Positions 26,401 through 36,428 of a DNA stretch of 64,000 nucleotides are shown here, piece after piece (positions within the stretch are counted from its first letter, which is position 1; each line of letters begins with the position of its first letter). The notes under the pieces were generated by a model that saw only the letters and a program-made list of their open reading frames with translations, was not told the DNA's origin and made no database searches. The stretch is from positions 62,001 through 126,000 of the forward strand of contig NZ_RYYS01000043.1 of assembly GCF_004138215.1 (NCBI RefSeq), written 5' to 3'. The stretch comes from Anaerophilus nitritigenes. GTDB taxonomy: Bacteria > Bacillota > Clostridia > Peptostreptococcales > Thermotaleaceae. The translations under genes and the position numbers were made by a program.

Positions 26401-26597
26401 AACATTACGCATTACCTCCCCACCGAAGGTAGCAATATTGACAATAGGCAGGTCTCCTGACTCATGAATCATTCTACTCCCTTTACCTTCCCGTTTTCAC
26501 AGTGGTTTCAAAGGTTTCGTCATCATTTACAGTAGCGGGGGCTGTGTCGGTGTTTCACCGAACTTCCCTATTAAACTTAAGTAGTACCTAATGTACA
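26401..26597 (-). ncRNA. Cobalamin riboswitch with no downstream gene
   Basis: Read on the minus strand the element shows 'GGTGAAACACC', 'ACAGCCCCCGCTACTGT', 'GGGAAGG' and the B12 box 'AGTCAGGAGACCTGCC' in the canonical order. A candidate P13 hairpin (CCTTC / GGAGG with a GGTGG loop) and a P1 of ACATTA / TAATGT follow. The next gene on this strand is splB, more than 3 kb away past oppositely oriented genes, so nothing is evidently controlled. Only very short reading frames follow the GGGGAGG purine run (5-6 codons). Confidence 0.92.
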
Positions 26598-26616
26598 AAA
26601 TTTTCAATTTGTTATT

Positions 26617-26645
26617 ATTATACTATAATTTCTAATACTTGTCAA
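26617..26645 (-). promoter_or_regulatory. Consensus sigma-A promoter of the orphan riboswitch
   Basis: TTGACA (26640-26645) and TATAAT (26617-26622) match the consensus exactly with a 17-base spacer. The expected start is about 10 bases before the aptamer. It lies directly after the topB stop codon, so the RNA is made independently of topB. Confidence 0.85.
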
Positions 26646-26663
26646 ATTTTTTGAAATACATTC

Positions 26664-28964
26664 TCATTTCTCTATTCTTGTTACGTTTTTAAATTGTAAA
26701 TCTCCACTTTTATCTTCTTTAAATTGAAGAGTTGCTCTACATTTTTCTTTTGTTTGAGGTAAAACCATATGAAAATTATGGATTTGTCCGTCTTTAATAA
26801 TAGTTTCTATCATTTCGCTTGTTACCTTTTGACCATATAGTTCTAAACTATTTTTCCATACAGTAAATTTACAATTTTTCTTCCAATAGCTACAATAAAA
26901 AGCTTTTCTATTTTCTAAAATATCTCCTTCTCTACAAGCTATACATTTTCCTAATGAATTTTTATTTTTTCTGTTTTCTTTATACTTTGTCGTTGGATAT
27001 GAATTCATAGAATTTCTTCCCTTACTAAATTCTAATACTTTTTGTGTATTTTTCATAATATAAGCTTCTAATTTTTTCATATACTCATCAGACTTTATCT
27101 CTCCGTCTGCAATCATTCCAAGCCCCTTTTCCCAACTTGCAGTAAGTTCTGGTTTCAACAAAGAAGGAATAGACTTGCAAACTACATCATAGATCATCTC
27201 TCCCATTTGAGTAGGCGTAAGGATTTGTGTTTTTTTATTTAATTTTACATATTGAATTTTTTGTAATTTATTTAATATTTCAGCCCTTGTAGCACTCGTT
27301 CCTATTCCACTTCCTTTGATTTGTTCTCTTAATTCATCATCTTCAATAAGTTTTCCTGCATTCTCCATAGCCAAAATCATAGAACCAGAATTATATCTTT
27401 TGGGTGGAGTTGTTTCAGATTCCTTTATAGATATATCTTTAAATTTTATCTTTTGTCCTTTTTTTAACTTTTCTAGAGTTTCTATTTGATCTGCTTTTGA
27501 TCCTTCACTTTTTTTATTTTCTCCTAATACTTCTAAATATCCTTCTTGTATACACACTTTAGAAGTAGTAAAAAAACGTTCTTCCTTTATTCGAGTCGTA
27601 ATGGCTAATTGACTAAATACAGCCTGTGGATAAAATATTGCTAAAAATCTTCTTACTACAATCAAAAATATTTCTTTTTCTGTTTCTGCTAATTTATTAA
27701 AATTTCCTATTCCCTGTCCTGTTGGAATAATAGCATAGTGATCTGTAATAGCTTTATCATTTACATATTTTGTTTTTTCTAGTCCTTTATATAACTCTTC
27801 ACCTACTATTTTTTGTACAAATTCGTTAATTTTTTCATCTTTTTTATCTAAATTACATGATTTTTTGATATTTAAAAGACCTTTTATATTTTTATGGATT
27901 TCTTTTGCTACAGCCTTTGACAAAACTCTAGCATCAGTCCTAGGATAAGTAAGCATTTTTCTTTCATATAGCTTTTGAACAACTTTAAGTGTTTCATCAG
28001 GACTTAATTTAAATTTCTTAGAACATTCATTTTGTAGTTCTGCTAAATTGTAAAGAAGAGGAGGATTTTTCTTTTCTTTTTTTCTTTTCACATCTTCGAT
28101 GATCGCCATACATTCTTCATTATCTTTTTTTAGTTCTTGTATAAACTCTTTTGCATCCTCTTTTTCTTTAAATCCAATATCCTTAAATAATAAATTAGAC
28201 ATATAATATTTCGATCCTTCTAAAGACTTCCATTCTCCTTCATATTCTAATATTTCTTCAAATAAAAAGCTTGATAAAATCTTATAATAAGGAGTTTTTA
28301 CAAAATCACGAATTTCTCTCTCCCTTTGAACAATCATTCCAAGTACACACGTCATAACTCTTCCTACAGCAATTACTACATATTTTTTCCCTAATTCCTT
28401 GCTCAATTGATTTCCATAGCAAAGAGTAAGTAACCTTGAAAAATTAATTCCCATCAAATAATCTTCTTTAGCTCTTAGATAAGCTGCGTCTGATAAATGG
28501 TCATATTCAGCTAATGGTTTTGCATTTTTTACACCTTTTTTTATTTCTTCCTCTGTCTGAGAATCAATCCAAACTCTTTTTTTTATTTTATTTACTTTTA
28601 CCATATCATCTACTAATCTATATATATATTCTCCCTCACGCCCTGAATCCGTACACACATATATGGTAGATATATCTTTTCTCTTCATTTGAGTCTTTAC
28701 AATATTAAATTGTTTTTGAACATTTTTTATGATTTCATATTTATATTCTTTTGGTAAAAATGGAAGATCTTCCAAATTCCATTTTTTATATTTCGGATCA
28801 TACTTTTCTGGATAACTCATATTTACCAAATGTCCTACACACCAAGAAATAACTGCTTCATTTGACTCAATATAACCATCTTTTTTACTTCCTTTAATAT
28901 TTAAAACTTTTGCAAATTCTAATGCCACACTAGGTTTTTCTGTAATATATAAAGCCTTGTTCAT
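26664..28964 (-). CDS. topB: DNA topoisomerase III (TopB-type)
   Basis: The 766-residue type IA topoisomerase opens with a TOPRIM domain ('ALYITEKPSVALEFAKVL', later 'VCTDSGREGEYIYR'). The catalytic Tyr lies in 'KMLTYPRTDARVL' (about residue 342). A 'GIGTSATRAEI' block follows, and the C-terminal part has a Cys-containing zinc-ribbon-like segment ('GKCIACREGDILE...FYCSYWKKNC'). It relaxes and decatenates DNA, passing single strands. The start at 28964 has GGAG 8 bases upstream. Longer reading adds eight codons without a site. Its full length and extra zinc segment suggest a chromosomal gene. Mobile elements carry similar TopB copies, but no other mobile genes are present. Confidence 0.92.
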   Translation of the reverse strand: MNKALYITEKPSVALEFAKVLNIKGSKKDGYIESNEAVISWCVGHLVNMSYPEKYDPKYKKWNLEDLPFLPKEYKYEIIKNVQKQFNIVKTQMKRKDISTIYVCTDSGREGEYIYRLVDDMVKVNKIKKRVWIDSQTEEEIKKGVKNAKPLAEYDHLSDAAYLRAKEDYLMGINFSRLLTLCYGNQLSKELGKKYVVIAVGRVMTCVLGMIVQREREIRDFVKTPYYKILSSFLFEEILEYEGEWKSLEGSKYYMSNLLFKDIGFKEKEDAKEFIQELKKDNEECMAIIEDVKRKKEKKNPPLLYNLAELQNECSKKFKLSPDETLKVVQKLYERKMLTYPRTDARVLSKAVAKEIHKNIKGLLNIKKSCNLDKKDEKINEFVQKIVGEELYKGLEKTKYVNDKAITDHYAIIPTGQGIGNFNKLAETEKEIFLIVVRRFLAIFYPQAVFSQLAITTRIKEERFFTTSKVCIQEGYLEVLGENKKSEGSKADQIETLEKLKKGQKIKFKDISIKESETTPPKRYNSGSMILAMENAGKLIEDDELREQIKGSGIGTSATRAEILNKLQKIQYVKLNKKTQILTPTQMGEMIYDVVCKSIPSLLKPELTASWEKGLGMIADGEIKSDEYMKKLEAYIMKNTQKVLEFSKGRNSMNSYPTTKYKENRKNKNSLGKCIACREGDILENRKAFYCSYWKKNCKFTVWKNSLELYGQKVTSEMIETIIKDGQIHNFHMVLPQTKEKCRATLQFKEDKSGDLQFKNVTRIEK

Positions 28965-29020
28965 GTAAACACTCCACTTTCTATGCAATTAATAACTCAT
29001 TCATCTATATGTTACAATAA

Positions 29021-29053
29021 AATATCGAGCATATGATATGCTCGATATTTTTA
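29021..29053 (-). terminator. Bidirectional terminator after GIY-YIG gene
   Basis: AATATCGAGCATA / TATGCTCGATATT is a 13-bp stem with a 3-base loop and T-rich flanks on both strands. Confidence 0.8.
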
Positions 29054-29096
29054 TTTTTCATAGTCTTTCTTACATTATAACATAATTGTTATTGTT

Positions 29097-29354
29097 TTAT
29101 TCTAACCCAAATTCTTTTACTAGTTCTTCCTTTTGTATTTTAGTAAGTTTTTTAAATTCATATTCTCTTTTCATAGCTTCTCTTTTAGTCTGAAATTGTT
29201 CATAATATACTAATTTTACTGGTAATCTCGCTCTAGTGTATTTACTACCTATTCCATTATTATGTACATCTACTCTTTTCATAGGAGTGATCCCTTTTGT
29301 ATATCCACTATATAAAGAAGTATCACTACATCGTACCATATAAGCAAAATACAT
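29097..29354 (-). CDS. GIY-YIG nuclease-fold protein (UPF0213 type)
   Basis: The 85-residue protein is a stand-alone GIY-YIG domain. The paired strands 'YFAYMVRC...LYSGYT' replace GIY/YIG, then come 'RVDVHNNGIGSKYTRARLPV', 'YYEQFQTKREAMKREYEFK', a catalytic-type Arg and Glu, and a C-terminal lysine-rich helix. Members of this short family resemble UvrC and SLX1 nuclease cores, but the cellular role is not settled. AGGTGG precedes the ATG. It stands alone 56 bases downstream of the GH18 gene. Confidence 0.9.
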   Translation of the reverse strand: MYFAYMVRCSDTSLYSGYTKGITPMKRVDVHNNGIGSKYTRARLPVKLVYYEQFQTKREAMKREYEFKKLTKIQKEELVKEFGLE

Positions 29355-29388
29355 CGTACCACCTCTTATTTATTATACTAAATTATTA

Positions 29389-29414
29389 AGGAGAAAGCTA
29401 AGCTTTCTCCTTAA
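29389..29414 (-). terminator. Hairpin at the end of the GH18 gene
   Basis: AAGGAGAAAGCT / AGCTTTCTCCTT is a near-perfect palindromic stem just after the GH18 stop codon. The trailing T tract is short (TTAATAATTT). Confidence 0.6.
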
Positions 29415-30826
29415 TATCCTAATTGAGCATAAGTTTTTTGATCTTTAGTCATTTTCTGTAAAACCATCCAAACTTCCTCTGCTTCAAATCCTCTTCTCCA
29501 CGAACCCGTTCCAGCAAGATCATATTTTTTTATAAGACTTACTTTTAAAGCAATAGATCTTGGATCTTCAAGCCATATTTTATAGACCATATGATCTTCT
29601 TCATATTGAGCATAATATTGTCCTACTTCTTCATTCCAACTCACTAATGCATTTTTTTCTTCTATGATTTGTTTTGCATAATTCATGGAAATAGCCTTTG
29701 ATTCTACTTTACCATCAAACTCTTTCCAAATCCTTGTATAAAAAGGCAATCCTAAAAGAATTTTTTCATTTGGAATAGATTCTAGACTATTTTGTATTCC
29801 CTTCTCTACCCATCCAATAGATGCCACTGATCCACTTACAGGACTACTAGCCCAATGTTCATCGTATGCCATTACTGCTACATAATCTACTATTTCACTT
29901 AAAGCCTTTCGATCATATACCTTAGACCATTGTTCACTACTAGATGGAACTGTTACATCAATAGATAAAACAATATTTTTCTCTTTTGTATATTGACTTA
30001 ACTCTTTCATGAAATCTACCAAAGCTTTTTGATCTTTGTAATATATATTTTCAAAGTCAATATTGATTCCATCTAATTCATATAGATCTGCATAGATGAG
30101 TATCTGATCTATTACTTTGTTTCTTACATTTATATCATTTAATATAGTAGATGTCAGTTTAGGATCAAAGCTATTGTCTACAAGTCCCCATACCTTGTAT
30201 CCCTTTTTATGAGCATTCATTACATATGCTTTGTCCCCTTTATTCTTAACCGTCCCCTGATCATCTATTATACTAAACCATGTAGGTACTAATACATCTA
30301 ATGAATGAATCTTATCTTCTTGTGAAATATCCTTAGACTCTTCATGAATATATTCCCACGCAATATTTATATTTTTCCCATTTTTTGAAAAAGCCTTTCT
30401 TTCTACAGATATATTTTCTTTTACATTTTCCATATTCACAAAAGATTTATCTATAGATACAATATCTTCTTTATTGTGTTCTATAGATAATCCTAAAACC
30501 TTTTCTAATAATTTGATTGGAACATAATTATGATCATCTATTTTTTTTATAGGTATGTTGATATTCAGCTCATCGCCAAGATGAATATACACTCTTTTTT
30601 GCTCTGCATTTAATAATATATCTTGGTAAAGATGATCTTTTATAACTTCAAAGGACAAATAAATTTCCTTATTTTCTACAATTGGAGAAGAATACCCTTT
30701 TATTTCCTCATTATGAATCATAAGTTTCATTTCTTTATTTGTTCCCCATTTCATTATACCAATAAGACTTCCTACTATTACACTGGTAGCAAATATAAGA
30801 ATGAAAATTTTCTTTGAGTATTTCAT
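29411..30826 (-). CDS. GH18 family glycosidase with SH3/Cu-amine-oxidase-like N domain
   Basis: The 471-residue protein has an N-terminal hydrophobic segment (signal anchor, about 7-25) and a copper-amine-oxidase-N/stalk-type domain (about 30-125, 'IYLSFEVIKDHL', 'YVPIKLLEKVLGL'). The GH18 barrel (about 150-465) has the catalytic motif DGxxxDxE as 'LDGINIDFENI'. Relatives include YaaH/SleL-like enzymes that act on spore cortex peptidoglycan, and stalk-bearing GH18 proteins of clostridia. An export-linked role in cortex or wall turnover fits. It lies 15 bases downstream of a chromate-transporter gene pair on the same strand. Whether that linkage means anything is unclear. Confidence 0.88.
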   Translation of the reverse strand: MKYSKKIFILIFATSVIVGSLIGIMKWGTNKEMKLMIHNEEIKGYSSPIVENKEIYLSFEVIKDHLYQDILLNAEQKRVYIHLGDELNINIPIKKIDDHNYVPIKLLEKVLGLSIEHNKEDIVSIDKSFVNMENVKENISVERKAFSKNGKNINIAWEYIHEESKDISQEDKIHSLDVLVPTWFSIIDDQGTVKNKGDKAYVMNAHKKGYKVWGLVDNSFDPKLTSTILNDINVRNKVIDQILIYADLYELDGINIDFENIYYKDQKALVDFMKELSQYTKEKNIVLSIDVTVPSSSEQWSKVYDRKALSEIVDYVAVMAYDEHWASSPVSGSVASIGWVEKGIQNSLESIPNEKILLGLPFYTRIWKEFDGKVESKAISMNYAKQIIEEKNALVSWNEEVGQYYAQYEEDHMVYKIWLEDPRSIALKVSLIKKYDLAGTGSWRRGFEAEEVWMVLQKMTKDQKTYAQLGY

Positions 30827-30841
30827 TTTCTACCCCCTTTT

Positions 30842-31363
30842 CTAATATAAAATCGCCCCCATAATTCCAGCAACTACAATTGCCAATATGGGATGTAGAT
30901 TAACTTTTTTGAGTAAAAATAAAACAATAAGTGCAATCAATACACTTTTCATATCCAATAAAGCAGTTTTTCCAACAGATATTGCAGCACTTAAAATAAG
31001 TCCTAGCACAGCTGGTCTTATTCCCTTAAAAACAGCTTTAGTAGCTTTATTGTCTTTCATATTTGTAAAATATTTTGCTAAAATAATAATTAGAATAAAA
31101 GATGGAATCACAATTCCTATACTTCCAACCATAGCCCCTATAATTCCTTGCACTTTATATCCTACAAATGTAGATGAATTGATAGCAATAGGGCCTGGTG
31201 TCATTTGTGCAATGGCAATAATATCGACAAATTCTTCCGAGGTAATCCACTGATGATTGTATACAATTTCTTTTTCTATAAATGGAAGCATAGCAAGTCC
31301 TCCACCAAAACTAAATGCCCCAATTTTTATAAAAGTAAAAAATATTTTAACAATCACTTCCAT
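30842..31363 (-). CDS. Chromate transporter family protein, second half
   Basis: This 173-residue protein has five or six membrane segments and the CHR-domain pattern 'FTFIKIGAFSFGGGLAMLPFIEKE', 'IAIAQMTPGPIAINSSTFVGYK' and 'FKGIRPAVLGLILSAA'. Short CHR proteins work as pairs equal to one long ChrA. The family exports chromate or related anions, though many members have unknown substrates. Its start overlaps the end of the first CHR gene by 17 bases, so the two are translationally coupled. Confidence 0.9.
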   Translation of the reverse strand: MEVIVKIFFTFIKIGAFSFGGGLAMLPFIEKEIVYNHQWITSEEFVDIIAIAQMTPGPIAINSSTFVGYKVQGIIGAMVGSIGIVIPSFILIIILAKYFTNMKDNKATKAVFKGIRPAVLGLILSAAISVGKTALLDMKSVLIALIVLFLLKKVNLHPILAIVVAGIMGAILY

Positions 31364-31898
31364 GATCTTTATCTCCTTTGAACAATTTGTATCCTAAAAT
31401 TCCTGAAAATATGATAATCAAAATAGGATGTATATGAAATACACTAATTCCAATAACACTAGTTAAAATCCATAGAATATAAAGCCTATTTGTAGGAATA
31501 GATTTAGATAGTTTTATCACTGCTACTAAAATTAAGGCTACTACAGCTGGTCTTATTCCTTTAAAAATTGCTTGAATCAAGGAAATTTTTTGAAATTGAG
31601 TAAAAAAAGTAGCTACTATTAAAATAATAATTACAGAAGGAAGCATAGTTCCTAAACACCCTATAATGCCTCCCCATATTCCAAAAAGCCTATAGCCTAT
31701 ATAAGTGGAAGCATTAATAGCCAAAGCTCCTGGAACAGTTTGAGATAAAGCAATAATATCTATAAACTCTTCTTCTTCTATCCACTTATTTTTTTCTACA
31801 ACTTCCTTTTGGATCAGTGGAATCATAGCATATCCTCCACCTAATGTGAAAGTACCTATTTTTGCAAAAATAAGAAACATCTTTATCAATGGATTCAT
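31347..31898 (-). CDS. Chromate transporter family protein, first half
   Basis: The 183-residue protein is the partner of the CHR protein at 30842 and has the same pattern: 'LIFAKIGTFTLGGGYAMIPLIQKE', 'IALSQTVPGALAINASTYIGYR' and 'FKGIRPAVVALILVAV'. The two are about as similar as expected for the two halves of a heterodimeric ChrA. GAGAGGAAA precedes the ATG and it is first in the unit with the second CHR gene and probably the GH18 gene. Confidence 0.9.
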   Translation of the reverse strand: MNPLIKMFLIFAKIGTFTLGGGYAMIPLIQKEVVEKNKWIEEEEFIDIIALSQTVPGALAINASTYIGYRLFGIWGGIIGCLGTMLPSVIIILIVATFFTQFQKISLIQAIFKGIRPAVVALILVAVIKLSKSIPTNRLYILWILTSVIGISVFHIHPILIIIFSGILGYKLFKGDKDHGSDC

Positions 31899-32162
31899 AT
31901 ATTTTCCTCTCTTTTTCTTTTTTATAATACATAAGAAACTATGGTTTATTCATAATTTCTATAATGTATCAAAGCAAAATTTACTTAATCAATCTTTTGA
32001 TAAAATACTTTCTTCCTAAAATTGTATATGAGAACTATTTTTCTGTCAATTTTGTAGATATACAATTATTTATTTTTGTTTAGGACAGTAAATAGTTGGG
32101 TAAAATTAGTTTAGAATAAATTTTTTTATAATACATAAGTAAATTTGAAAGGAGAGCATTTT

Positions 32163-32324
32163 ATGAAAAAATATGAATGTACACCCTGTGGATATATTTA
32201 TGATCCTAAAGTAGGCGATCCAGATAGCGGTATTGCTCCTGGTACGGCATTTGAAGATATTCCAGATGACTGGTTATGCCCTGTATGTGGCGTTTCTAAA
32301 GATATGTTTGAAATTGTAGAATAG
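32163..32324 (+). CDS. rub: Rubredoxin
   Basis: This 53-residue protein was read directly from the sequence. It starts '[15 protein letters not shown]' and includes '[11 protein letters not shown]', giving the four iron-binding cysteines Cys6, Cys9, Cys39 and Cys42. Length and spacing are those of a classic one-iron rubredoxin. It carries single electrons in the cytoplasm and is the usual donor to flavodiiron proteins such as the one at 9396, and to rubrerythrin. AAAGGAGAG precedes the ATG. It is transcribed alone and ends in its own terminator. Confidence 0.97.
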   Translation: MKKYECTPCGYIYDPKVGDPDSGIAPGTAFEDIPDDWLCPVCGVSKDMFEIVE

Positions 32325-32329
32325 TTTCT

Positions 32330-32363
32330 AAAGAGCTTCCATAAATATATATGGAAGCTCTTT
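32330..32363 (+). terminator. Terminator of the rubredoxin gene
   Basis: AAAGAGCTTCCATA / TATGGAAGCTCTTT with a 6-base loop follows the stop codon. Confidence 0.8.
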
Positions 32364-32471
32364 ACATTATATATTTTATACATAAGTATATGCGACAATA
32401 TAATGTAATTTTTTTATATTTATGATAGAATATTTGTTGGAATATTAGTATACCATAAGGAGGAGCATTAT

Positions 32472-33359
32472 ATGAAGATGAAATATAAAGCAGATTTGGC
32501 ATTATTTGTAGTAACACTGACTTGGGGAATATCATTTATTCTTACGAAAAATTCTTTAGATGCCATGTCTACTTTTAATTTTTTAGCTGTTCGATTTTTT
32601 ATTGCTGCTGCTAGCTCAGCAATTGTTTTTTATAAACGAATGTTAAATTTAGATAAAGCTACAATAAAATATGCAATATTCATTGGTATCATCATGTTTT
32701 TAGGATATGCATTACAAACCTTTGGGCTTAATTATACTACAGCTTCTAAATCAGCTTTTATCAGCTGTTTATCTGTAGTGTTTGTTCCTGTTTTTTCTGC
32801 TCTTTTATTAAAAAAGCTTCCTAATCTTCCTTGTATCATAGGAATTATTATTGCTACTTTTGGACTCGCTCTTTTAACCCTAGATGGAGAACTTTCTTTA
32901 AATATAGGAGATTTTTACACCTTTTTATGTACGTTTTGTTTTGCTTTTCAAATTTTAGCTATTTCAAAATATGCAGTAAAAGTCGATCCTATTAATCTTG
33001 CTATCTTACAAATTGCAGTCGTAAGTATATTAAGTGCCATTGTAAGCTTAATATTTGAAAATCCTATTATTCCTACAGGTACAAAAGTATGGACAGATGT
33101 TTTATTTTTAAGCTTTATATGTACTTCTGGTGCCTTTATTATTCAAAATGCTGTACAAAGATATACTACAGCTACCCATACAGCTCTTATTTTTACAGGC
33201 GAACCTGTCTTTGCCAGTATATTTGGATATTTTTTATTAGGAGAAATTTTAAGCTCTAAAGGAATGTTTGGAGGATTTTTGATTATTTTTGCTATGCTTT
33301 TAGCTGAACTAGGAGGAGAACTTACTTTATTTAAAAAAAGAAAAGATCCACTTCTTTAA
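32472..33359 (+). CDS. EamA-family (DMT) transporter
   Basis: The 295-residue protein has ten membrane helices in two repeated EamA halves. The first opens 'LALFVVTLTWGISFILTK' and the second 'GDFYTFLCTFCFAFQILAIS'. The family exports or imports amino acids, nucleotides or metabolites. The substrate cannot be read from the sequence. AAGGAGGAG precedes the ATG. It is a single gene between two terminators. Confidence 0.9.
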   Translation: MKMKYKADLALFVVTLTWGISFILTKNSLDAMSTFNFLAVRFFIAAASSAIVFYKRMLNLDKATIKYAIFIGIIMFLGYALQTFGLNYTTASKSAFISCLSVVFVPVFSALLLKKLPNLPCIIGIIIATFGLALLTLDGELSLNIGDFYTFLCTFCFAFQILAISKYAVKVDPINLAILQIAVVSILSAIVSLIFENPIIPTGTKVWTDVLFLSFICTSGAFIIQNAVQRYTTATHTALIFTGEPVFASIFGYFLLGEILSSKGMFGGFLIIFAMLLAELGGELTLFKKRKDPLL

Positions 33360-33381
33360 GATATATATAAATTTCTTATAT

Positions 33382-33419
33382 AAAAACAATCACTATAAAA
33401 ATTTATAGTGATTGTTTTT
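33382..33419 (+). terminator. Bidirectional terminator between EamA gene and engB
   Basis: AAAACAATCACTATAAA / TTTATAGTGATTGTTTT is a 17-bp stem with a 2-base loop. The engB stop codon lies inside its right arm. Confidence 0.85.
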
Positions 33420-34023
33420 GTTCAAATTGAAAACCATTAACTTCAAAAATTTCAGTAATAATTTTCCATATTTCTTCTTTTCCTTCTCTACTTGCTGCTG
33501 ACACAGGAATTAAAATATCATCTGAAGTCATATTTAATTCTTTTTTAATCATTTGAATATGTTTTTGTCTTTGTCCTCTTTTAATTTTATCAAGCTTAGT
33601 TGCAATGACAATTCCATTAAAGCCTACAGATTTGATCCACTCATACATTTGTTTGTCTTGAATAGTTGGTGTGTGCCTAATGTCTACAAGTTGAAAAACT
33701 TCTAATAAATTTTCTCTATGATTTAAATAGGTTTCCATCATTTTTCCCCATTGCTCTTTATGAGCTTTAGACACCTTTGCATATCCGTATCCAGGTAAAT
33801 CTACAAATCGAAATTCTTCATTAATACCATAAAAATTAATAGTTTGAGTTTTACCTGGACTTGAACTCGTTCTTGCAAGCTTTTTTCTATTTAATAAAAG
33901 ATTGATTAGTGATGATTTTCCTACATTTGATCTGCCTGCAAAAGCAACTTCTGGAACCTCTATGCTTGGATATTGTTCTTTTTTTACTGCACTAATAATA
34001 ATTTCTGCACTTTTAATCTTCAT
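33403..34023 (-). CDS. engB: Ribosome biogenesis GTPase EngB (YsxC)
   Basis: The 206-residue protein is a full-length EngB. G1 'GRSNVGKSS', G2 '[14 protein letters not shown]', G3 '[10 protein letters not shown]', G4 'TKLDK' and G5 'VSAAS' are all present. It is an essential GTPase for 50S ribosome assembly. The ATG at 34023 is chosen as it begins the family's usual 'MKIKSAEII'. It overlaps lon by 11 bases and has AAGGAAG upstream inside lon. The lon-engB order is conserved across Firmicutes. Confidence 0.95.
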   Translation of the reverse strand: MKIKSAEIIISAVKKEQYPSIEVPEVAFAGRSNVGKSSLINLLLNRKKLARTSSSPGKTQTINFYGINEEFRFVDLPGYGYAKVSKAHKEQWGKMMETYLNHRENLLEVFQLVDIRHTPTIQDKQMYEWIKSVGFNGIVIATKLDKIKRGQRQKHIQMIKKELNMTSDDILIPVSAASREGKEEIWKIITEIFEVNGFQFEQKQSL

Positions 34024-36367
34024 TTTTTTCTTCCTTCCGAACCAATGCATGCTCTAATACTTGATCCATATTTTCAATGAGTATAAATTCTATTTTTTTT
34101 CTTACTGGTTCTGGTATTTCTTCTATGTCCTTTTGATTGTCTATAGGAAGAAGTATTTTAGTAATACCTGCACGATTTGCTGCCAATACCTTTTCTTTAA
34201 TTCCTCCTACTGGAAGAACTCTTCCCCTTAATGTAATTTCTCCTGTCATAGCTACATTTTTATCTACAGGTATTTTTGTAAGCTCTGAGATCACTGCTGT
34301 TGCCATAGTGACCCCTGCTGATGGTCCATCTTTTGGAATGGCTCCTTCTGGAATATGAAGATGCATATCTAACTTTTGATAAAAATCTTCTGGAATATGA
34401 AGATCATCAATTTTAGAACGAATATAACTAATTCCTGCTTGTGCAGATTCCTTCATCACATCTCCAAGTTGTCCTGTAAGAACTAGTTTTCCATTTCCTT
34501 TCATCGTTGTCACTTCAATAGATAAAGTTTCTCCACCCACTCTTGTCCAAGCTAAGCCTGTAGCAATACCTATTTCATGATTTTCTTTAATTTTTTCATA
34601 TCTATATTTTTTACTTCCAAGATAATTAACTAAAGTTTTAGTGTTGATTCGAACAATTTTTACTTTTTCCTCAACAACTCTTTTTGCTGTTTTTCTGCAA
34701 AGAGTTGCTATTTTTCTTTCTAAATTTCTTACTCCTGATTCTCTTGTATAGTAATTAATCACATCTCTTATAGTTTGTTCTGATATTTGCAAATCATTTT
34801 CTTTCAGTCCATGCTCTTTCTTTTGCTTTGGTAGCAAATATCTTTGTGAAATTTTTAATTTTTCTTCTTCTGTGTATCCTGATACCTCTATAACTTCCAT
34901 ACGATCAAGAAGTGGTCTTGGGATAGTTCCTAAACTATTTGCAGTAGTAATAAACATGACTTTTGAAAGATCAAAATGAACTTCTAGATAGTGGTCTGTA
35001 AATTCTTTGTTTTGTTCTGGATCTAGTACTTCTAAAAGAGCTGAAGCTGGATCTCCTCTAAAATCACTACTTAATTTATCTATTTCATCAAATAAAAATA
35101 CTGGATTTTTAGATTCTGCTTCTTTCATAGCAGACATAATTCTTCCTGGGATTGCTCCTACATAAGTTCTTCTATGTCCACGAATCTCTGCTTCATCTCT
35201 TACTCCTCCTAAAGACATCCTGACAAATTTTCTATTTAAGGATCTGGCAATAGATTTTGCAATAGAAGTTTTTCCTACTCCTGGAGGTCCTACCAAACAA
35301 AGAATAGGTCCTTTCATTTCCTTTGCCAATTGTCTTATAGCAAGATATTCTAGTATTCTTTCTTTTACGTCTTTTAGTCCATAATGATCTTCATCTAATA
35401 TATTTTTTGCTTTTTTTATATTAATAGTATCTTTCGTTTGTTTTGCCCATGGAAGATCTAGTATCCAATCTACATAAGTTCTAATGACTCCTCCTTCTGC
35501 TGAATTTGGAGACAATTTAAAAAGCCTGTCCAATTCTTTATTTACTTTTTTTTCCACATCAGAAGGAAGTTTTGCTTTTTTTATTTTTTCTTTATATTCA
35601 TCTACTTCTTCGTATAAACCTCCTTCTTCTCCTAATTCTTCTTGAATGGCCTTTAATTGTTCTTTTAAGTAATACTCTTTTTGTACTTTATTAATTTGTT
35701 TTTTCACTCTGCTATTAATATCTTTTTCAATTTCTAATACTTCGATCTCTCTTAATAATATTTTGTATAAAACTTCTAATCTATCTTTAGGATCAAATGC
35801 ATCTAATATTTCTTGTTTTTGCTCAATCTTTAAAACCAGGTGAGAAGCAATTACATCTGCAAGTCTTCCAGGCTCTTCTATCTCTGTGATATTCATAAAT
35901 GCTTCAGGAGAAGTACGATTGCTAAGACTTACATAATCTTCAAAAGAATTAATGACAGTCCTCATAAATGCTTCTAATTCTTTGCCTATTTCTATTTCTT
36001 CTTCATAAATTTGTTCTTCTACTTCACATTTGAAATATGGCTCTTCTGATACAATTTCTATAATTTTTGCTCGGCTTACACCTTCTACCAATACTCTAAT
36101 AGCATCTCCAGGAAGCTTTAACATTTGTTTAATCTTAGATATAGTTCCTACTTGATAAAAATCTTCTTGTGTTGGATTATCCTTTTCCGCTTCTTTTTGG
36201 GTAGTTAAAAACACCATTTGATCATTGATCATTGCTTCTTCTAAAGCACTAATGGATTTTTCTCTCCCTACATCAAAATGTAATACCATATATGGAAAAA
36301 CTGAAAGTCCTCTTAAAGGAATCAGGGGCAATTCATGTTTTTTCATTTTTTTGTCTACCAAAATCAT
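34013..36367 (-). CDS. lon: ATP-dependent protease Lon (LonA)
   Basis: The protein has an N-terminal substrate domain ('[23 protein letters not shown]'-type start), an AAA+ module with Walker A 'GPPGVGKT' and 'FLFDEIDK', and a C-terminal protease domain with the catalytic Ser in 'KDGPSAG' and Lys in '[10 protein letters not shown]'. It degrades damaged and regulatory proteins. The annotated frame is open to a TTG at 36415, but a promoter ending at 36429 leaves no leader for it. ATG at 36367 (GAGGAG just before it) gives 784 residues, and ATG at 36346 gives 777, nearer the usual length. The exact start is therefore uncertain. engB overlaps the 3' end. Confidence 0.93.
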   Translation of the reverse strand: MILVDKKMKKHELPLIPLRGLSVFPYMVLHFDVGREKSISALEEAMINDQMVFLTTQKEAEKDNPTQEDFYQVGTISKIKQMLKLPGDAIRVLVEGVSRAKIIEIVSEEPYFKCEVEEQIYEEEIEIGKELEAFMRTVINSFEDYVSLSNRTSPEAFMNITEIEEPGRLADVIASHLVLKIEQKQEILDAFDPKDRLEVLYKILLREIEVLEIEKDINSRVKKQINKVQKEYYLKEQLKAIQEELGEEGGLYEEVDEYKEKIKKAKLPSDVEKKVNKELDRLFKLSPNSAEGGVIRTYVDWILDLPWAKQTKDTINIKKAKNILDEDHYGLKDVKERILEYLAIRQLAKEMKGPILCLVGPPGVGKTSIAKSIARSLNRKFVRMSLGGVRDEAEIRGHRRTYVGAIPGRIMSAMKEAESKNPVFLFDEIDKLSSDFRGDPASALLEVLDPEQNKEFTDHYLEVHFDLSKVMFITTANSLGTIPRPLLDRMEVIEVSGYTEEEKLKISQRYLLPKQKKEHGLKENDLQISEQTIRDVINYYTRESGVRNLERKIATLCRKTAKRVVEEKVKIVRINTKTLVNYLGSKKYRYEKIKENHEIGIATGLAWTRVGGETLSIEVTTMKGNGKLVLTGQLGDVMKESAQAGISYIRSKIDDLHIPEDFYQKLDMHLHIPEGAIPKDGPSAGVTMATAVISELTKIPVDKNVAMTGEITLRGRVLPVGGIKEKVLAANRAGITKILLPIDNQKDIEEIPEPVRKKIEFILIENMDQVLEHALVRKEEKNED

Positions 36368-36428
36368 CAACTCCTCATTATGTACACTGATATCGCTTAT
36401 TTTTTGTAATTTCAAAAAATTTATTCTC

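Noticed and set aside
26344-26470. Short peptides after the cobalamin riboswitch (5, 6 and about 27 codons)
   Set aside because: The first two are too short to judge and the 27-codon frame has no ribosome site, so none is listed as a gene.
26664-28964. topB as part of an integrative element
   Set aside because: TopB is common on conjugative elements, but no relaxase, integrase, T4SS or attachment repeats accompany it here.
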